A stretch of 8,415 nt of DNA from Eubacterium sp. (lineage in GTDB: Bacteria > Bacillota > Clostridia > Lachnospirales > Lachnospiraceae): assembly GCA_003520145.1 (NCBI GenBank), contig DOVJ01000012.1:1-8415 (forward strand). The letters run 5' to 3'. Position numbers and translations under genes: made by a program. Shown piece by piece: positions 6,861-8,415 of the stretch. The notes below the pieces were generated by a model. That model did no database searches. It was given only the letters and a program-made list of their open reading frames with translations, and was not told where the DNA came from. Position 1 is the first letter of the stretch. Each line of letters starts with the position of its first letter.

Positions 6861-8378
6861 TCATCCTTTTTCAACGCTCACTTTGTCACACAGAAGATAA
6901 CCGCCATCAGTACCTGTACTAAGTGCGTACATGCCAAACTTCGCGCCCACCCATCTTCCAGGGTATGCATCTATACTTACATCATGATCAAATGCCTTAA
7001 GATGAACTTTTTCAAGAGCATAGTCAACACCCTCGACCACTTCGTGTCTGTCGCCCTCTGCCGCTTCATACACCATAGTGATAAGGCCATCTTCCGGCAA
7101 TTCATAGTGTCCAAGCACAGTCACATTCTCATCAGTATATGCTATGCTGTTTTTAAAGCTCTGAACACCTTTTATCTCAAGCAGTTCAACTCCACTGTCA
7201 GTCACTCTCACAGCAAGCGACGCATACTTCATAGAAGCATGAATTATACCTACCGTGTCCGAAACCTTAAGGTTACTTATATCAAGCATAAACTCTGCCT
7301 TGAATCTATTACCATTCCACTTCTGAAGAAGGATATTCGGCTCATCAAAGAGAACATCAGCTGTTTTCTTAAGGCAAGGAAGCTTAAGCTTGCCATCACT
7401 TATCTCATAGAATTCAGCGCGATGATTGGCATTCCACTGCCATTGCAAAGAAAGACCATCACTAAAATCATCGCTCATAGGAAGGTATTCAGTAAAGCTA
7501 CTTACGCCGGTATCAGGAGCTTCATACTCCGATACCGGTGCGCCTTCAGCACCCATCACAGGCCAACCGTCAACCCACTTAACCGGCTCAAGATACACTA
7601 TCCTGCCTGCTGCATACACATCACGAAAGTGTATGAACCAATCCTCACCGGATACTGTATCTACTAAAGCACCCTGATGAGGTCCGTTGATACCACTATC
7701 CTTGCTTTCTAGAACTCTCTTGTATTCATAAGGACCCCATATACTCTTACTTCTAAGAGCAAGCTGCCAGCCAGGCTTTACGCCTCCTGCAGGCGCAAGT
7801 ATATAGTAGTAGTCATCCTTCTTGTAGAGCTTAGGTCCTTCTATGGTATCGTTACCATTCTCATTGCCATCGAACACCTTAACTCTCTCACCGATAACAC
7901 TCATGCCATCAGAAGACAATTCCTGCATATAGAGAACCGACTTATAGCCTATCCTACTCTTAGCTACTCCATATACAAGGTAGACTCTCCCATCCTCATC
8001 CCAGTAAGGACAAGGGTCTATGAAGCCAGAAGCCTTAATAACACATACAGGTTCACTCCACTCACCCCTAAAATCAGAGGCTGTAGTCACGAAGATTCCC
8101 TCATCAGGCATAGGATAGTAGATATAGTATAAGCCCTCATGATATCTTATGGCCGGAGCCCACACGCCACAACCGTGTCTTGGCTTGTTATAACTCACAT
8201 CTGGTATATTTGGCAAAGCGTAATTAACTAGCTTCCAGTGAACAAGGTCCTCTGAGTGAAGGATAGGAAGTCCCGGCGTGTTAGTAAAACTAGATGCCGT
8301 CATAACATAATCCTTACCTACTCTCACCACATCAGGATCCGAATAATCTACGTATATCACAGGGTTTTTGTACTTCAT
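6861..8378 (-). CDS. Glycoside hydrolase family 43 protein (beta-xylosidase / alpha-L-arabinofuranosidase type)
   Basis: This is a 505-residue inverting glycosidase with the two-part build of many GH43 enzymes. Residues about 5-290 form the five-bladed propeller. The general base is D14 in DYSDPDVVRV, the pKa-tuning Asp is D121 in GFIDPCPYWDEDG, and the general acid is E180 in TIEGPKLYKK. GPHQGA (232-237) supplies the conserved central histidine H234. Residues about 300-505 match the GH43 C-terminal beta-sandwich, opening with DDFSDGLSLQWQWN. There is no signal peptide or membrane segment, so it should act in the cytoplasm on imported xylo- or arabino-oligosaccharides. The exact substrate cannot be fixed from sequence; the overall form recalls subfamily 12. 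AGGAGG 6 nt upstream sets the start at 8378. It is the first gene of the packed series and its TGA lies 3 nt before the metal-transport ATPase start. No sugar transporter or regulator is in view; one may lie beyond the right edge. Confidence 0.92.
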   Translation of the reverse strand: MKYKNPVIYVDYSDPDVVRVGKDYVMTASSFTNTPGLPILHSEDLVHWKLVNYALPNIPDVSYNKPRHGCGVWAPAIRYHEGLYYIYYPMPDEGIFVTTASDFRGEWSEPVCVIKASGFIDPCPYWDEDGRVYLVYGVAKSRIGYKSVLYMQELSSDGMSVIGERVKVFDGNENGNDTIEGPKLYKKDDYYYILAPAGGVKPGWQLALRSKSIWGPYEYKRVLESKDSGINGPHQGALVDTVSGEDWFIHFRDVYAAGRIVYLEPVKWVDGWPVMGAEGAPVSEYEAPDTGVSSFTEYLPMSDDFSDGLSLQWQWNANHRAEFYEISDGKLKLPCLKKTADVLFDEPNILLQKWNGNRFKAEFMLDISNLKVSDTVGIIHASMKYASLAVRVTDSGVELLEIKGVQSFKNSIAYTDENVTVLGHYELPEDGLITMVYEAAEGDRHEVVEGVDYALEKVHLKAFDHDVSIDAYPGRWVGAKFGMYALSTGTDGGYLLCDKVSVEKG

Positions 8379-8384
8379 AACATA

Positions 8385-8390
8385 CCTCCT
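8385..8390 (-). promoter_or_regulatory. Ribosome binding site of the GH43 gene
   Basis: AGGAGG lies 6 nt before the ATG at 8378. This is the strongest type of site and fits a well-translated first gene, or a gene separated from whatever lies upstream. Confidence 0.75.
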
Positions 8391-8396
8391 ACTTCA

Positions 8397-8415
8397 AGTC
8401 TCGCACCGCGAGACT
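8397..8415. repeat. Perfect 8-bp inverted repeat with 3-nt loop upstream of the GH43 gene
   Basis: AGTCTCGC and GCGAGACT are perfect reverse complements separated by three bases, ending at the last base of the window. The repeat lies 6 bp upstream of the GH43 ribosome binding site and 18 bp before its start codon. On the minus strand it is followed by TGAAGTAGGAGG, with no T-run, so it is not a standard intrinsic terminator in that direction. It could be an operator for a sugar-responsive repressor, an RNA hairpin in the GH43 leader, or part of a larger palindrome cut by the edge. Its function is unknown. Confidence 0.55.

Noticed and set aside
6705..7667. 320-codon plus-strand open frame
   Set aside because: It is the exact antisense register of the ATPase and GH43 genes, its translation resembles no family I know, and it lacks a convincing ribosome binding site. 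Codon bias explains it.
8397..8415. Reading the edge hairpin as a rho-independent terminator
   Set aside because: No T-run follows on the minus strand, and the plus-strand continuation is outside the window, so a terminator cannot be claimed.
1..8415. CRISPR array, tRNA/rRNA genes, insertion sequences or toxin-antitoxin modules
   Set aside because: No direct repeats, transposase-like frames or RNA gene signatures are visible. Coding sequence fills nearly the whole window and no gap between genes exceeds 46 nt.

Overview
The window looks like a piece of a chromosome from an anaerobic Firmicute, most likely class Clostridia and plausibly a gut or rumen Lachnospiraceae. The basis is a modest GC content (low-to-mid 40s by eye), strong AGGAGG-type ribosome binding sites, frequent ATA isoleucine codons, and the pairing of glycogen metabolism with a cytoplasmic plant-polysaccharide glycosidase. 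No rRNA, tRNA or taxonomic marker gene is present, so this placement is an inference.

All seven real genes lie on the minus strand, so they read from right to left. In transcription order: a GH43 glycosidase (8378-6861); an ABC ATPase (6857-6126) and its ABC-3 family permease (6133-5300), together the cytoplasmic and membrane parts of a zinc/manganese-type importer; a MATE efflux transporter (5310-3994); an MraY-like membrane phosphoglycosyl transferase (3976-3050); an Uup-type ABC-F ATPase (3039-1255); and the first 402 codons of a glycogen branching enzyme, glgB (1208 to beyond position 1).

The first six genes are packed extremely tightly. Their junctions are a 3-nt gap, an 8-nt overlap, an 11-nt overlap, a 17-nt gap and a 10-nt gap. 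Several Shine-Dalgarno sequences sit inside the 3' end of the preceding gene. This is what one expects of a single translationally coupled operon, although the products are functionally mixed: sugar hydrolysis, metal uptake, efflux, cell-envelope lipid-linked sugar chemistry and ribosome-associated ATPase. The 46-nt space before glgB is the largest gap between two genes and holds a near-consensus promoter (TTGAGA, 17 bp, TATAAT) whose -35 box lies in the last codons of the ABC-F gene, so glgB probably has its own transcription start.

At the right edge, just upstream of the GH43 gene, there is a perfect 8-bp inverted repeat with a 3-nt loop. I see no mobile element, CRISPR array, RNA gene or clearly novel multi-gene system. 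The points most worth a second look are the coupling of a glycosidase to a metal importer that has no binding protein in view, the altered histidine motif of the MraY-like protein, and the edge hairpin.
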